Below are positions 53,872-62,047 of a stretch of 64,000 nucleotides of DNA, piece after piece (position 1 is the first letter of the stretch; every line of letters starts with the position of its first letter). The DNA comes from Spirosoma profusum (lineage in GTDB: Bacteria; Bacteroidota; Bacteroidia; Cytophagales; Spirosomataceae): contig NZ_JACWZY010000035.1 of the NCBI RefSeq assembly GCF_014699005.1, positions 1-64,000 on the forward strand, written 5' to 3'. The notes below the pieces were generated by a model. The model had not been told where the DNA came from. It was given only the letters and a program-made list of their open reading frames with translations, and searched no databases. The translations under genes and the position numbers were made by a program.

Positions 53872-54153
53872 ATGCCAAGAGTAGATATAGACAATTGGGA
53901 AGGCTATGTATCGGATTTTGTTGGATGTAATGATCCTATAGGATATTTGTCCGCGACAAATGATGCAATTGGTGATATAGAGCAGATATTGCAAGGCTCG
54001 CCGGACTTTGAAAATCTTACATATAAGCTCACTGCCTTTATTGAGGAGCGCAAAAAATTTACTGAATACGGATTCGATTATATGAATACGGGTAAATTCG
54101 ATAAATTTATAGATCCTAGAGATCGCCATCGTTTTCCTGCTTTAGGTCGTTAG
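53872..54153 (+). CDS. Small hypothetical protein
   Basis: The 93-residue acidic protein from Met 53872 (MPRVDIDNWEGYVSDFVGCNDPIGYLSATNDAIGDIEQILQGSPDFENLTYKLTAFIEERKKF) has no recognised family. It lies upstream of the 54262 gene on the same strand. Small acidic proteins beside a larger unknown gene can be immunity or antitoxin proteins, but nothing proves that here. The longer start at 53806 would add a hydrophobic N-terminus. Confidence 0.55.
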   Translation: MPRVDIDNWEGYVSDFVGCNDPIGYLSATNDAIGDIEQILQGSPDFENLTYKLTAFIEERKKFTEYGFDYMNTGKFDKFIDPRDRHRFPALGR

Positions 54154-54261
54154 ATTTGGTAGAACGAATTATGCTGCTAAGTAAAGCGAGACTTTTGGTT
54201 TCAATTTTTTTTTCTTTTTTTTGCTAGTATCAATATTCTGAAAATTTAACTGCCTAGATTT

Positions 54262-55401
54262 ATGAATCTAAATATAGTTAAACCGCTAGCTGACTATTTG
54301 TATAAAGTTGTTCACAGGAAGTATACAAGTATACTTTCTGTAGAGCGTATACCTATTCCCACAAAGGTTGATCCTTTATGGAGGCTTATTAATGGAAGAA
54401 CTAACGAGTTATATTTCAACGAGCTTATAGCGCGTAATAGCGGTATGCCTTACGATTATCTTTATAAGAAAATACTTCATGAGGCTCCTAAAGGAGTTAT
54501 TACTGTCACCGATGAAATTGGGCAGGAGAAAGTATATTATGGGTGGGGATTTAGAGATTATTATCTAGAAGTATTGTTAGATTTTTTAGAAATTAAAGAT
54601 GGTAGAGTTGTGGATAGATTTTTCATTTTTTGTAATGATGAATTAAAGAGTGCCAATAATGACACTGATTATATTAATGAAGAAATAATAAAAACACAGT
54701 TTGATAACGTATGGTCGCACTTGCAAAACACTAATAGTAATTCTGAGAAAGTAGATAAAGAAATATATAATGATATCTTGCAAGAGTCGAAAAAGTTGAG
54801 AAGTATTTATATACCAAAACTTAAAAATACTAATTGGTATTTCTATTTTCACGACAATGATGCCAACCGAGGAGAGATTAAGGAAGGAGCGTGGCTGTTG
54901 GTACAATTAGTATTTAAATTCCTAGAAGAACAAAACGGTGACATTAAAGTGGAAATAATTAATACAAAAGGCCCTATACACAATGATTATCGTGGCAGGA
55001 CCGAATTTGTTAATTCTAGTGATAATATATTGTCAATTATTTGTAAAACATATCCTTTTTACTCAAGGTTATTAAATCTTAGATTGAGTGTGGGAGAAGG
55101 TGACGGCAATTTATTCTTGGGACAGTATTTGAACCAAGAAACAGATAATCATATAGTCAGCGGCAATTTTGTTTTAGAGAAAATCGAAGCCGTGAGTAGC
55201 GATTCAGATCTACTGCCCAAAGTATACCATATTCCTACCATTTCTGAGGAAGATTTTTATAAAGTTGATCATCATGGTATAAGTCAATATATAATTCAAT
55301 ATTTGCGTGATAAAGAGAAAAGCTTAAGAAGAACGCCTTTTAGTAAGAAATATAATATTGATGGTTTGGCTGATTGGCTCGAAAAAAACCGCCGAAAATA
55401 A
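54262..55401 (+). CDS. Hypothetical protein, unknown cargo
   Basis: The 379-residue soluble protein has no motif that I can name; segments include GKEIYNDILQESKKL-type helices and NTNWYFYFHDNDANRGEIKEGAWLLVQLVFKFLEE. It is AT-rich and sits next to the element integrase, a usual spot for recently acquired cargo. It could belong to a defence system with the upstream small gene; this is a guess from position only. Confidence 0.6.
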   Translation: MNLNIVKPLADYLYKVVHRKYTSILSVERIPIPTKVDPLWRLINGRTNELYFNELIARNSGMPYDYLYKKILHEAPKGVITVTDEIGQEKVYYGWGFRDYYLEVLLDFLEIKDGRVVDRFFIFCNDELKSANNDTDYINEEIIKTQFDNVWSHLQNTNSNSEKVDKEIYNDILQESKKLRSIYIPKLKNTNWYFYFHDNDANRGEIKEGAWLLVQLVFKFLEEQNGDIKVEIINTKGPIHNDYRGRTEFVNSSDNILSIICKTYPFYSRLLNLRLSVGEGDGNLFLGQYLNQETDNHIVSGNFVLEKIEAVSSDSDLLPKVYHIPTISEEDFYKVDHHGISQYIIQYLRDKEKSLRRTPFSKKYNIDGLADWLEKNRRK

Positions 55402-55687
55402 TTTCAATGTACTACATTTATCCGCTTCAACGCATCTATATAAAGAAAACATTAGATTCGACGTACTATTTCTATTCCATTTGTATTTTGGTGCCTAAAG
55501 TATCGTCGGCTATTGTATTATAAACGTGTAAATAAGTCCGTAATATTTTTGTTTGGTCAAAATGTTGATTGACAGTCGATTATAGGTATATTTCCATTAC
55601 ATACTTACTCATGCATCAATAATAAAATTGTTCTGCAAACCGATGATTGGGTAATATCGAAGTGTCGATAATGCACTTTATGCGCAC

Positions 55688-56905
55688 TTATGCCTCCAAA
55701 ATTCTTTCGTTATAATTATCCAAAATATTGACCGGCAGTCCTTTCAGATAAATTTCAGTGGTTTTTAGGCTGGAGTGGCCCAGCATCGTGCTGATCGCCG
55801 TAAGTGGGATATCATGGAGCATGGCTTGGGTAGCAAAAGAGTGCCGACTCACATAGCTCGTTAAATTGGAGTCTATCCCACACTGAGTGGCTAATAGCTT
55901 TAGTTTTTTATTGTACCGCTTCCTGGCCCATTGAATATCCTTTTCCCGAAGGGTAGGAGAGTCTCGTTTCAAAATCGGGAATACAAACTTGGAGTTGGGG
56001 TTTTGCTTGATATAGTGCCCCAATATGCCTTCAAGCTGCGGTGTAATCTTGATGTCGTATAGCTTGCCGGTCTTTCTCCGACGATACCTGATGCGGCCGT
56101 TCTCGATACTGCTTTTTTCCAGGTAAGCCATATCCGCAAAGTTCATCCCGTACATCATGTAACTGGCTAGAAAATAATTGCGGGTATTAAAGCAGAGATC
56201 GTTTGGCGAGAGATCTAGTTCAATAATCTTTTTCAGCAACTCTCCATCCAAAGCCCGCTTATCTGTTGGTGCACTCTTGATCTTATAGTCCTCAAACGGA
56301 TATTGCTCTTTATCCACCAACCCGGACTTGATAGCTTTGTTATAGATAGCTCGGATGGCCCGCATATAGACCGATAAACCATTGAGGCCATTTCCCTTGC
56401 TCTTGTGGTGAATCTCGAATTTGGACAGAAAATCATAGGTAATCTCCTTAAATAGCAAATCCTTTCCTTTTCGGTATTCTTTCAAAACACTAATCAAGCC
56501 TTTGTATGAGCGGGCTGTGCCAATCCGATGCGTTTTTACAAGATCATCCACACATTGATTGGCAAACTGAAAGAATGAGCCTCTGGCCTCCTTCTGGGTG
56601 ATCCTGTCTTTCAGAGACGTGATGGATAACGTTTGAAGCGTCCCTAACTCATGAAGTTTGAGAATAATGTCCCTGGCCTCAGTCTTTACCTTCTCAATCT
56701 GATTGTTCAGCCGAGTGACTGAACTTACGCCCGTATATGTTTTCTTGATAGAACGTTTCTTCTCATCCCAATCCTTTTCTGCGATGCTGATTCCAATAGG
56801 GATGGACGTTGTTTGTGCATTATGACCCAACCGCATAATGATCGGATAAGTGCCGTCCTTTTTGGCACGGCGCGTATCTAGGGAAATCACCACGTTCGTA
56901 TTCAT
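55688..56905 (-). CDS. CTnDOT-like tyrosine recombinase, element integrase
   Basis: The 405-residue protein has an N-terminal Arm_DNA_bind_5-type domain (VVISLDTRRAKKDGTYPIIMRLGHNAQTTSIPIGISIAEKDWD), a SAM-like core-binding domain (about 105-205) and a catalytic domain with SRHSFATQAM and LGHSSLKTTEIYLKGL (Tyr). The segment SYMMYGMNFADMAYL shows no clear catalytic Arg I, as known for IntDOT. It lies 145 bp inside attR and reads inward, so it is the integrase of the 45.8-kb element. Confidence 0.95.
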   Translation of the reverse strand: MNTNVVISLDTRRAKKDGTYPIIMRLGHNAQTTSIPIGISIAEKDWDEKKRSIKKTYTGVSSVTRLNNQIEKVKTEARDIILKLHELGTLQTLSITSLKDRITQKEARGSFFQFANQCVDDLVKTHRIGTARSYKGLISVLKEYRKGKDLLFKEITYDFLSKFEIHHKSKGNGLNGLSVYMRAIRAIYNKAIKSGLVDKEQYPFEDYKIKSAPTDKRALDGELLKKIIELDLSPNDLCFNTRNYFLASYMMYGMNFADMAYLEKSSIENGRIRYRRRKTGKLYDIKITPQLEGILGHYIKQNPNSKFVFPILKRDSPTLREKDIQWARKRYNKKLKLLATQCGIDSNLTSYVSRHSFATQAMLHDIPLTAISTMLGHSSLKTTEIYLKGLPVNILDNYNERILEA

Positions 56906-56924
56906 GATTTAAAGATATAGAAAA

Positions 56925-56948
56925 ATTTGCACAAGATTTGCACAAGAA
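56925..56948 (+). repeat. Right copy of the 24-bp terminal repeat
   Basis: Identical to 11335-11358 and in the same orientation. It lies between the integrase start and attR. Putative arm-type integrase binding sites. Confidence 0.75.
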
Positions 56949-57049
56949 AACTGTATTCATAAGGTTTTTTATAATGCTGATATATTAGTAATTGACTGAT
57001 AATGAGAGTTTTTTAAATCATATAAATACAGATGAATACAATAATCCTG

Positions 57050-57095
57050 TGCCTTACAAGCAGAGGGTCGGCGGTTCGAACCCGTCAACTCCCAC
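57050..57095 (+). other. attR, 46-bp direct repeat of the tRNA-Val 3' half
   Basis: Exact copy of 11244-11289. It lacks the tRNA 5' half, so it is the distal end of the element. Confidence 0.93.
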
Positions 57096-57106
57096 TACTA
57101 AAAATC

Positions 57107-57138
57107 AAGCACTTAGCAGAAATGTTAAGTGCTTTTTT
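57107..57138 (+). terminator. Terminator after attR (original tRNA-Val terminator)
   Basis: Arms AAGCACTTA (57107-57115) and TAAGTGCTT (57126-57134) are followed by a T-run. Right after it, GGTTGAAAC occurs twice (57145-57168), the same layout as after attL. Confidence 0.8.
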
Positions 57139-57536
57139 GTTTTTGGTTGAAACGTTGGTTGAAACAAGTATTTATTAAGACTGGGGACAGGAATTGGGGC
57201 AGGTACTATGAAACCGATGCGTTTAACGTGATTGAGGCTAACAGACCCCGTACCGGCAAATAACGGCCAGCCTATTAGCTAAAATTTAAGCCGGGGTAGT
57301 TGGCCCAATCGCAGATGTAACGTCAAAAAACGGGGCTAACCCGGCTTTCGCTCTAAGCACGGTATTTTTATACCTATGCAATACTATTTGAATAATTTAT
57401 TGCTAATAATCAGATAGTTAATATTAGAAAATTAGTAGCTACTACAATACATATTTACGGATTTGCTTCACCTACTCGGTGACTTACTGATAATTTCCCA
57501 CTTTTATAAAGCCAGCTAATTGATGAAACCAAAACG
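57139..57536. other. Gene-free region upstream of the recombinase
   Basis: About 400 bp with a doubled GGTTGAAAC motif at the left and no credible gene. It probably carries the promoter of the recombinase gene. It may also hold remains of another element that used the same tRNA site. Confidence 0.45.
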
Positions 57537-57581
57537 ATGAGCCTGCGTCATAGCCTTGTGTTTATCAAATACTCATCACTT

Positions 57582-58754
57582 ATGCTGACCATACACATCG
57601 ACGAACGAGACCCCAATCTGCTGGCCGTCCTATTTCCGACCGACCTGCTTGCCAACGACCTCATGAGGAATATCAAAGGACGTCGCTGGAGTTATTCCCG
57701 ACGGTGCTGGCTCGTGCCCAACACACGAGAGTCACTCATACACATCGCTCAGCTTTTCGGCAAACAGTACTGCCGCTTTGACGAGGCAGTAGTCCGACTC
57801 TATAAACCTGCTGCTTCTATTTTGGATATAGAAAAAGCAACTAACCCGTTATGGCCACCACCTGATAAACAACCCACTCGCAAGCCGTTTCGGGTTGCCC
57901 CTCCACTTCGCGAGTACGACCGACACCCGATTATTGTAGCTGTTTATAATGCACTTCACATCGGTCAGTACAGCTATAAAACACTTAAAAACTACAAGCA
58001 GGCGCTAATTACCCTAATTCGTTTCGCTGATCCCAAACCAGTTGATGAGTTGAGTCGAGCAGACTACAAAGACTATCTATTATTTCTGGTCAACAAGAAA
58101 CGCTTGCAAGCTGCCACGCTGAACGTGCATATTAATGCGTGGAAATTTTACCAAGAAAAGGTACTGCTACGGGAGAAAGAATTTTATCAGGTCGAGTACC
58201 CTCGTAAGCCGCAAAAATTGCCGACTGTCTACAGTCTAGCCGAAATAAAAGCGATTTTCAGCGCTACGACCAGTTTGAAGTACTGTACTCTGTTTCAATT
58301 GGTTTATGCGACAGGATTGCGCCTAAGCGAAGTTTCTCGGTTGCAGTTGACCGACCTCGACCGCAACCGCCGACTGTTGACCGTCCGGGCAGGCAAAGGC
58401 AAAAAGGATCGGATCGTGATGCTGTCGGCCAAATTAGAAAAACAACTGGATAAATACCTGTGCTATTATCATCCCCGTGTGTACCTATTCGAGGATACCG
58501 AACGGTCTGAACCCATTGCCAATCGCACGATTCAGCAGGTATACAGTGATGCCGTTCGGTTCGCGGGAATTGCCAAACGTGGGGGCATTCACTCATTGCG
58601 TCACAGTTTTGCGACTCACCTGCTCGAAGCAGGAACTGACATACGCATCATTCAGGTATTACTCGGCCACGAAAGTATCCTGACCACCATGCGCTACACG
58701 CACGTAACGGCGAACCGGATCAGCACGCTTAAAAGCCCGCTGGATGATCTGTAG
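57582..58754 (+). CDS. Tyrosine recombinase of the cassette array (integron-integrase-like)
   Basis: The 390-residue protein has the full catalytic set: Arg in YATGLRLSEVSRLQLTD, HSLRHSFATHLLEAG, LGHESILTTMRYTHVT with the Tyr, and a C-terminal KSPLDDL that recalls the RSPLD end of integron integrases. It lacks the 20-35-residue insertion between motifs II and III that marks IntI. The N-terminus (about 1-75) has a separate domain with RRWSYSRRCWLVPNTRES, vaguely like ssDNA/fork-binding HARP-type modules. It is followed in the same direction by attC-like sites. Start ATG 57582 is preferred over 57537. Confidence 0.85.
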   Translation: MLTIHIDERDPNLLAVLFPTDLLANDLMRNIKGRRWSYSRRCWLVPNTRESLIHIAQLFGKQYCRFDEAVVRLYKPAASILDIEKATNPLWPPPDKQPTRKPFRVAPPLREYDRHPIIVAVYNALHIGQYSYKTLKNYKQALITLIRFADPKPVDELSRADYKDYLLFLVNKKRLQAATLNVHINAWKFYQEKVLLREKEFYQVEYPRKPQKLPTVYSLAEIKAIFSATTSLKYCTLFQLVYATGLRLSEVSRLQLTDLDRNRRLLTVRAGKGKKDRIVMLSAKLEKQLDKYLCYYHPRVYLFEDTERSEPIANRTIQQVYSDAVRFAGIAKRGGIHSLRHSFATHLLEAGTDIRIIQVLLGHESILTTMRYTHVTANRISTLKSPLDDL

Positions 58755-58980
58755 TGGGCTCGTGCCGAAAAAGCAAGGGGCGCAATTGGCTTAGGCTATA
58801 AAAGCGTCCTTTAAGCGAGTAACCTTGTGTGTAGCGCACCACAATCCGCTTGTTTTTTCGGATAGAGCCTCTGGCATCGTAGCGATATAATTGTTTGTCA
58901 GCGCCAAAAAAGTAGTCGGGAAAGCCTTTAATATCCCACTCTCTCACGATTAATAAATTCGCGGTTACGTTTCGCGGCAT
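58729..58980 (-). CDS. Small NUMOD4-like hypothetical protein
   Basis: The 83-residue protein contains WDIKGFPDYFFGADKQLYRYDARGSIRKNKRIVVRYTQGYSLKGRFYSLSQLRPLL. The first part resembles NUMOD4-type motifs, and the end resembles small phage-like proteins with YSLxxLRPLL. It overlaps the end of the recombinase gene by 26 bp on the opposite strand. Function unknown. Confidence 0.55.
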   Translation of the reverse strand: MPRNVTANLLIVREWDIKGFPDYFFGADKQLYRYDARGSIRKNKRIVVRYTQGYSLKGRFYSLSQLRPLLFRHEPTTDHPAGF

Positions 58981-59123
58981 TCGTTTTGTAAATCAATGGT
59001 AAGTCAAGTATTATTGTAGCTGAACAGGTTGCTAACCGTAAAGGTAAAGCGACCTGTCAGACTAAATCACATCTTTTTGATTTTTAGCGATTTGTGGTTT
59101 AGTGAACTTGCGTACAATAATAC

Positions 59124-59130
59124 GTTGGGT
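59124..59130 (+). other. Core-site-like GTTGGGT before cassette 1, candidate attI point
   Basis: GTTGGGT fits GTTRRRY and equals the right end of the attC sites, but no RYYYAAC partner with an attC-like stem lies upstream. It sits 370 bp after the recombinase stop and directly before the first cassette leader, where the attI crossover point is expected. Confidence 0.5.
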
Positions 59131-59139
59131 GAAGCGAAA

Positions 59140-59345
59140 AAGCTAGGAGTGCATTTCCAGCTTTCGTGCGACAAGGGGGCCGTTTCAGCGGCCGTTTTTT
59201 GGCTCGTTCGGCGGCTGTGGTCGACACGAGAATCGCCCCAATTAGGAGCCCACAAAAAGCGTATTTGGCACGTAGCGCCGACACGAGAAATGCCCCGGTC
59301 GGGCAAATAAAAAGTAGGTTTGCGACGTAGCGTCCGACACAGGAA
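59140..59345 (+). repeat. Cassette 1 leader block
   Basis: Non-coding. It contains GTGCGACAAGG, GGCTCGTTCGGCGGC and two copies of GACACGAGAAnnGCCCC (59223, 59280). The same order of motifs follows each attC-like site in the array. Confidence 0.7.
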
Positions 59346-59383
59346 ACACGCCGACAGGTGGGCTATGACATTCACTTATTACA

Positions 59384-59869
59384 ATGACCACATCTGAACT
59401 AACCCAAATTCTACAAGCCAACGCTTTGATGCAGAGTCAAGAGCAAGAAGAACGATTTTTTCAAGCATTGGAAACTCTTGAGATGCGTCATGAGTCGGAA
59501 TTTAATGATTCTGTGTTTGAACAACTTTGTGCCGTATTTACAGATAATACTGGCCGCATGGATGGAATCGGCGCAATAAATAGACTGCTTGATGTTATGT
59601 ATCTTCAAGCCAAATCTCCAAAACATTTCTACAATTTGTTGAACAAGAACATTGATGCTTTTTTCCCTCATGCAAGTGGCTGGTTAGCTACTATAATTGC
59701 TGAAGGTATATATACCACAGATATTTCGAGCGTACTCGTTGAAAAATTGAACAGTTTCAAGCCTATCCAAGCCATAATATTGAAGGACAAATTACAAGAG
59801 TTGTTTCACGAGGAAATAATTCCGGCTGAGGCAGAAAACTTCTTGGTTAAATTAGCGCAACGTACTTAG
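59384..59869 (+). CDS. Cassette 1 protein, hypothetical
   Basis: The 161-residue, soluble, all-helical protein (LTQILQANALMQSQEQEERFFQALETLEMRHESEFNDSVFEQLCAVF...) has no recognised family. The regular helical repeats recall immunity-type or ankyrin/HEAT-like small proteins, but this is only an impression. It is 50 bp upstream of the first attC-like site and in cassette orientation. Confidence 0.7.
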   Translation: MTTSELTQILQANALMQSQEQEERFFQALETLEMRHESEFNDSVFEQLCAVFTDNTGRMDGIGAINRLLDVMYLQAKSPKHFYNLLNKNIDAFFPHASGWLATIIAEGIYTTDISSVLVEKLNSFKPIQAIILKDKLQELFHEEIIPAEAENFLVKLAQRT

Positions 59870-59919
59870 AGGGGCAGGCTTCCAGCGACAGGGGGCTCGT
59901 CCCGCAGGGAAGGTTGGCA

Positions 59920-60006
59920 GCCCAACCAGCAGGGGGTGTAAAGGCTGACACTCCGGTTGTTCAGGGACGTAGTGTCATCCGCCATCAACCCCCTGGGTCG
60001 TTGGGT
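59920..60006 (+). other. attC: attC-like site 1
   Basis: 87 bp from GCCCAAC (59920-59926) to GTTGGGT (60000-60006). The inner stem GGGGG / CCCCC is separated from the ends by unpaired spacers, and TG/CA pairing continues past one extrahelical A. The hallmarks of attC are present. Confidence 0.88.
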
Positions 60007-60359
60007 GACGCCAAACAAGATGTGAGTGCAAGGTATGTTTCGGTCGACAGGCCGTACGTCTCGACAGGCGGGCTGTTTGGCTCGTTGGGCGGCTTGGGTC
60101 GACACAAGAATTGCCTTGGTTGGGTTGGTTAAAAAAGTGGGTTTGCCGCTAGTGTGCGACAAGCCAACCGCCCCAGATGGGAAACTAAAAATGGGTTGCC
60201 TTTGCCACAGGAAACGTAGTGAAAAGACAGCTTACGATCTCGGTTTGGAAACGTAGTGAAAAGCTTCGCGCGGGTCTGCAAAGCGGATTGTGCGTTTTGT
60301 CCGCTTCGCGCCGGGTGGCTGTCGGGTGACAGGAAGCCCGTCCCGAGGGAAAGTTGGCA
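60007..60359 (+). other. Cassette 2, no recognisable gene
   Basis: 439-bp cassette (60001-60439) with leader motifs (GACACAAGAATTGCC at 60101) and a tail, but no convincing coding frame. Frames of 72-76 codons read through repeats. Confidence 0.6.
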
Positions 60360-60445
60360 GCCCAACCAAACGAGGGTGTAAAGGTTTAAGTAACTCACGA
60401 TCAGTCTATTTGTGCGCTCACCATCAGCCCTCGCGGGCGTTGGGT
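60360..60445 (+). other. attC: attC-like site 2
   Basis: 86 bp, GCCCAAC (60360-60366) to GTTGGGT (60439-60445). The inner stem is GAGGG / CCCTC, a paired change relative to site 1, with an extrahelical G. Confidence 0.88.
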
Positions 60446-60810
60446 GCGCCAGACAAGCAGTACAAAATGAGTGTTCGGCAATGTCTCGGCGACAGGCCGC
60501 ACGGCTCAAAACTTGAGCTGTTTGGCTCGTTCGGCGGTTTCGGTCGACAGCATAAGGGCCGGAGTTGGGAAGCTTTTTGGGGTTCGGTCGACACGAGAAA
60601 CGCCCCGGTGGGGCCAGCTAAAAGCGAGTTTGCCTTGTCGCTGCGACAAGCCAGCCGCCCCGACAAGGCCAGTGGTGGGCTTCGCGTTCGGCTAAAAACC
60701 GTCCAGTTCGGCTTGGCGCGAGTCTGAAAAGCGGATTTGATGCGTTGTTAATTCGCTCCGCGCTGTCAACGTTCCGGCGACAGGCAGCACGCTGGTTGGG
60801 AAGCTAAGCA
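60446..60810 (+). other. Cassette 3, no recognisable gene
   Basis: 453-bp cassette (60440-60892) with leader motif GACACGAGAAACGCCCC at 60590 and a tail like that of cassette 2 (ends of the form GCGACAGGnAGCACG). No credible gene on either strand. Confidence 0.6.
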
Positions 60811-60898
60811 GCCCAACCAAACAGGGGTGTAAAGGTTGAAAGTGACTCACGTTCAGTTATCTTGCGTACTCATCCATCAACCTCTGTTGGCGTTGGGT
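60811..60898 (+). other. attC: attC-like site 3
   Basis: 88 bp, GCCCAAC (60811-60817) to GTTGGGT (60892-60898). The inner stem AGGGG / CCTCT has one G-U pair, with an extrahelical A. Confidence 0.86.
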
Positions 60899-60929
60899 GC
60901 ATAGCCAAATAGTAAAGCGTGTTTGTGGG

Positions 60930-61020
60930 CCTCGTGTGACAGTCAGCACGGCTCTACGTGTGGGCTTTTCGGCTCGTTAGGCGGCCTCGGTCGACACGAG
61001 AAGCGCCCCGATTAGGTAGG
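60930..61020 (+). repeat. Cassette 4 leader block
   Basis: Contains GTGTGACAGTCAGCACGG, GGCTCGTTAGGCGGC and GACACGAGAAGCGCCCC (60993). Non-coding, same motif order as the other leaders. Confidence 0.7.
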
Positions 61021-61094
61021 TTGTTGCTTGCATTGCCAGCTTCCCATCGACAAAGTAAACGCCGAAGTTAGGCGACAAAGTTTAGCTACAGGGC

Positions 61095-61445
61095 ATGAGT
61101 CAGACCGTTAAGTTGACCGCTTCGTTTTTGGGATTGAAATTTCTTCCACCCTCTTTTGGAATCGGCTCCAATAGTATCAATCCCAAACTCATCCTTCACG
61201 ATGATGAGATGGAGTACCGAGTTTTTAAAACCAATTCGGTTAGCTATTCTGACATTGAGCAGGTTGACATTTTTCTGTTTTACAAAACGACCAATTTATT
61301 ATTAACCCGAAACGATTTGATTTTAACCTTTGGGGGTAACTTGAACGACAAAGCCAAATTAGCAGAGGTGTTACAATTTTTGGCGAGTAAGGGGTGCAGA
61401 ATGACCGAAAAAGCGTTGCGCTTTATGCAAGCTGATGAAGCGTAA
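61095..61445 (+). CDS. Cassette 4 protein, PH-like small protein
   Basis: The 116-residue protein (LTASFLGLKFLPPSFGIGSNSINPKLILHDDEMEYRVFKTNSVSYSDIEQVDIFLFYKTTNLLLTRND) has the strand pattern and pseudo-symmetric turns of bacterial PH-like or YcxB-like domains, but no catalytic motif. It occupies a whole cassette in cassette orientation, 51 bp before attC-like site 4. Function unknown. Confidence 0.65.
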   Translation: MSQTVKLTASFLGLKFLPPSFGIGSNSINPKLILHDDEMEYRVFKTNSVSYSDIEQVDIFLFYKTTNLLLTRNDLILTFGGNLNDKAKLAEVLQFLASKGCRMTEKALRFMQADEA

Positions 61446-61495
61446 CATGGGCTGCTGTCTGGCGACAGGGAGCACGTCCCAAGGGAGGGTTTTCA

Positions 61496-61583
61496 GCCCA
61501 ACCAAACAGGGGTATAAAGGTTACAAGTTGATCGTGTTCAGGGACGTAGCGTGCTCATCCATCAGCCCCTGTGGGTGTTGGAT
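61496..61583 (+). other. attC: attC-like site 4
   Basis: 88 bp, GCCCAAC (61496-61502) to GTTGGAT (61577-61583). The inner stem AGGGG / CCCCT is perfect, with spacers CAAAC and GTGGGT and an extrahelical G. Confidence 0.9.
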
Positions 61584-61609
61584 GCAGCCAGACAGCCCGT
61601 ACTTTCATT

Positions 61610-61745
61610 TCCAGCTTGTGGGCGACAAGCCGCCCGGCTCGTTTGGGGCTTTGGGGCTCTTGTGGACACGAGAAACGCCCCGATTGGTTGGCGCTGACAA
61701 GCGGTTTTGCCACGTAACGTTCGACAGGCCAGCCGCCCACAATTT
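61610..61745 (+). repeat. Cassette 5 leader block
   Basis: Contains GTGGGCGACAAGCCGCCCGGC, GGGGCTCTTGTG and GACACGAGAAACGCCCC (61665). Non-coding, about 80 bp before the antitoxin start. Confidence 0.7.
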
Positions 61746-61825
61746 CAGGCTTGAACAAAAGCCGTTAAAAACAAGCCGAATTTATACCTAAGTTGTTGTA
61801 ATATTGTGTTACATGCTATAAGACA

Positions 61826-62047
61826 ATGAAAACTCTAACGGTCAACGATAAGGATTACGCTAAAGCCATAAAGCTGTTGATTGAAAACGGCATTCAACCT
61901 GAGCCAGAGCCCGAAGCCAACATTCCACTTCTACGCAAGAGCAACGCCAAATTTGGCGAGACTCCAGCCTCTTTCGGTGGCATTTGGGCTAATGACGAAC
62001 GCACAATGGCCTCAATTCGGGCGAAAGCATGGCCAAAAAGAAGATAG
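61826..62047 (+). CDS. VapB-like antitoxin
   Basis: The 73-residue protein MKTLTVNDKDYAKAIKLLIENGIQPEPEPEANIPLLRKSNAKFGETPASFGGIWANDERTM has an N-terminal ribbon-helix-helix-like or short DNA-binding part and a C-terminal toxin-wrapping tail. It overlaps the PIN-domain toxin gene by 19 bp, the usual antitoxin-toxin layout. It fills the first part of cassette 5. Confidence 0.8.
   Translation: MKTLTVNDKDYAKAIKLLIENGIQPEPEPEANIPLLRKSNAKFGETPASFGGIWANDERTMASIRAKAWPKRR

Noticed and set aside
60119..60125. Extra GTTGGGT inside cassette 2 as a further core site
   Set aside because: There is no matching GCCCAAC with an inner stem at attC distance, so it is probably a chance copy of a 7-mer in GT-rich leader sequence.
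59866..60727. Frames of 70-145 codons on both strands in cassettes 2 and 3
   Set aside because: They run through attC-like sites and leader repeats, and similar frames appear wherever the repeats occur, so they reflect repeat composition.
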